Shown here: positions 63,907-64,000 of the stretch, piece after piece
How the letters are laid out: every line of letters starts with the position of its first letter
Numbering within the stretch: position 1 is the stretch's first letter
NCBI GenBank assembly: GCA_009827235.1
Contig: SPMW01000001.1
Location: 62,001-126,000 of the forward strand
Source of the DNA: Candidatus Campylobacter infans
GTDB lineage: Bacteria > Campylobacterota > Campylobacteria > Campylobacterales > Campylobacteraceae
Length of the DNA: 64,000 nucleotides
Direction: 5' to 3'
Position numbers and translations under genes: made by a program
The notes under the pieces: generated by a model
What the model was told of the DNA's origin: nothing
Database searches by the model: none
Seen by the model: only the letters and a program-made list of their open reading frames with translations

Positions 63907-64000
63907 TCTTTTTAATGTGAAATTTTGCTTAATTTATGAGCATTTGGGCTTAGTTATGATTTTAAAATTTTAAAAATCAAGCGCGAAATTTAAGCAAATT

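Overview
The window is a stretch of a low-GC, Gram-negative chromosome that reads as Campylobacter or a very close relative (Campylobacterota). The protein sequences (FlgL of about 780 residues, a short ComEC, a NavAb-type sodium channel, a DUF3972-like protein), GC-poor codon use, Pribnow-type promoters without a clear -35 box, and poly-G contingency tracts all agree with this. Species cannot be set from the sequence alone. No rRNA, CRISPR array, IS element or prophage is visible. There is one tRNA (Gly, GCC).

Layout. 1-4.4 kb: the 3' three quarters of rpoC, its terminator, and a family 2 glycosyltransferase with a poly-G tract. 4.4-6.5 kb (minus): comEC and a voltage-gated sodium channel. 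6.6-12.9 kb: mqo, an M16-like peptidase, recG, a LysE-family exporter and dapE. 13.1-20.6 kb: a cell-surface locus holding a TagF-like CDP-glycerol glycerophosphotransferase, a 1043-residue YidC-like/sulfatase-fold fusion, a methyltransferase remnant, a fused nucleotidyltransferase-choline kinase with a G14 tract, and an EamA transporter. 20.6-31 kb: flgL, a TPR lipoprotein, trpC, a TRIC/UPF0126 protein, DedA, moeA, tRNA-Gly, flgA, coaD, tmk and a divergent MTHFR-like gene. 31-49 kb: a Sel1-repeat protein, metE, a pentaheme cytochrome, ispG, dnaB, an MsbA-type ABC transporter, murA, purH, a TerB/DnaJ protein, ftsK, aspB and purE. 49-51 kb: a decayed patch with a 750-bp AT-rich gap, an FMN-binding protein and a type I methylase remnant. 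51-64 kb: a MATE pump, tpx, alaS, a type III restriction-modification pair with a poly-G tract in mod, lpxD, ilvH and ilvB.

Most interesting are the surface locus and the contingency loci. The 13-20.6 kb genes look like a pathway that makes a glycerol-phosphate-type surface polymer (TagF-like enzyme plus an LtaS/OpgB-fold transferase fused to a YidC-like membrane domain) and activates and attaches choline or a similar amino alcohol (a lic1-like kinase, cytidylyltransferase and permease set). The kinase part carries an in-frame insert of about 110 bp that folds as a long imperfect palindrome, much like a protein-coding palindromic repeat. Three poly-G tracts (4245-4255, 18360-18373, 56777-56787) sit inside the glycosyltransferase, the nucleotidyltransferase-kinase and the type III mod gene. 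As sequenced, the glycosyltransferase is in a short frame, the nucleotidyltransferase-kinase is ON and mod is OFF. Surface structure and a DNA methylation regulon would therefore vary independently.

Housekeeping genes form short operons with 1-4 bp overlaps: LysE-dapE, lipoprotein-trpC, DedA-moeA, TerB/DnaJ-purH, purE-DUF3972, and ilvB followed closely by ilvH.
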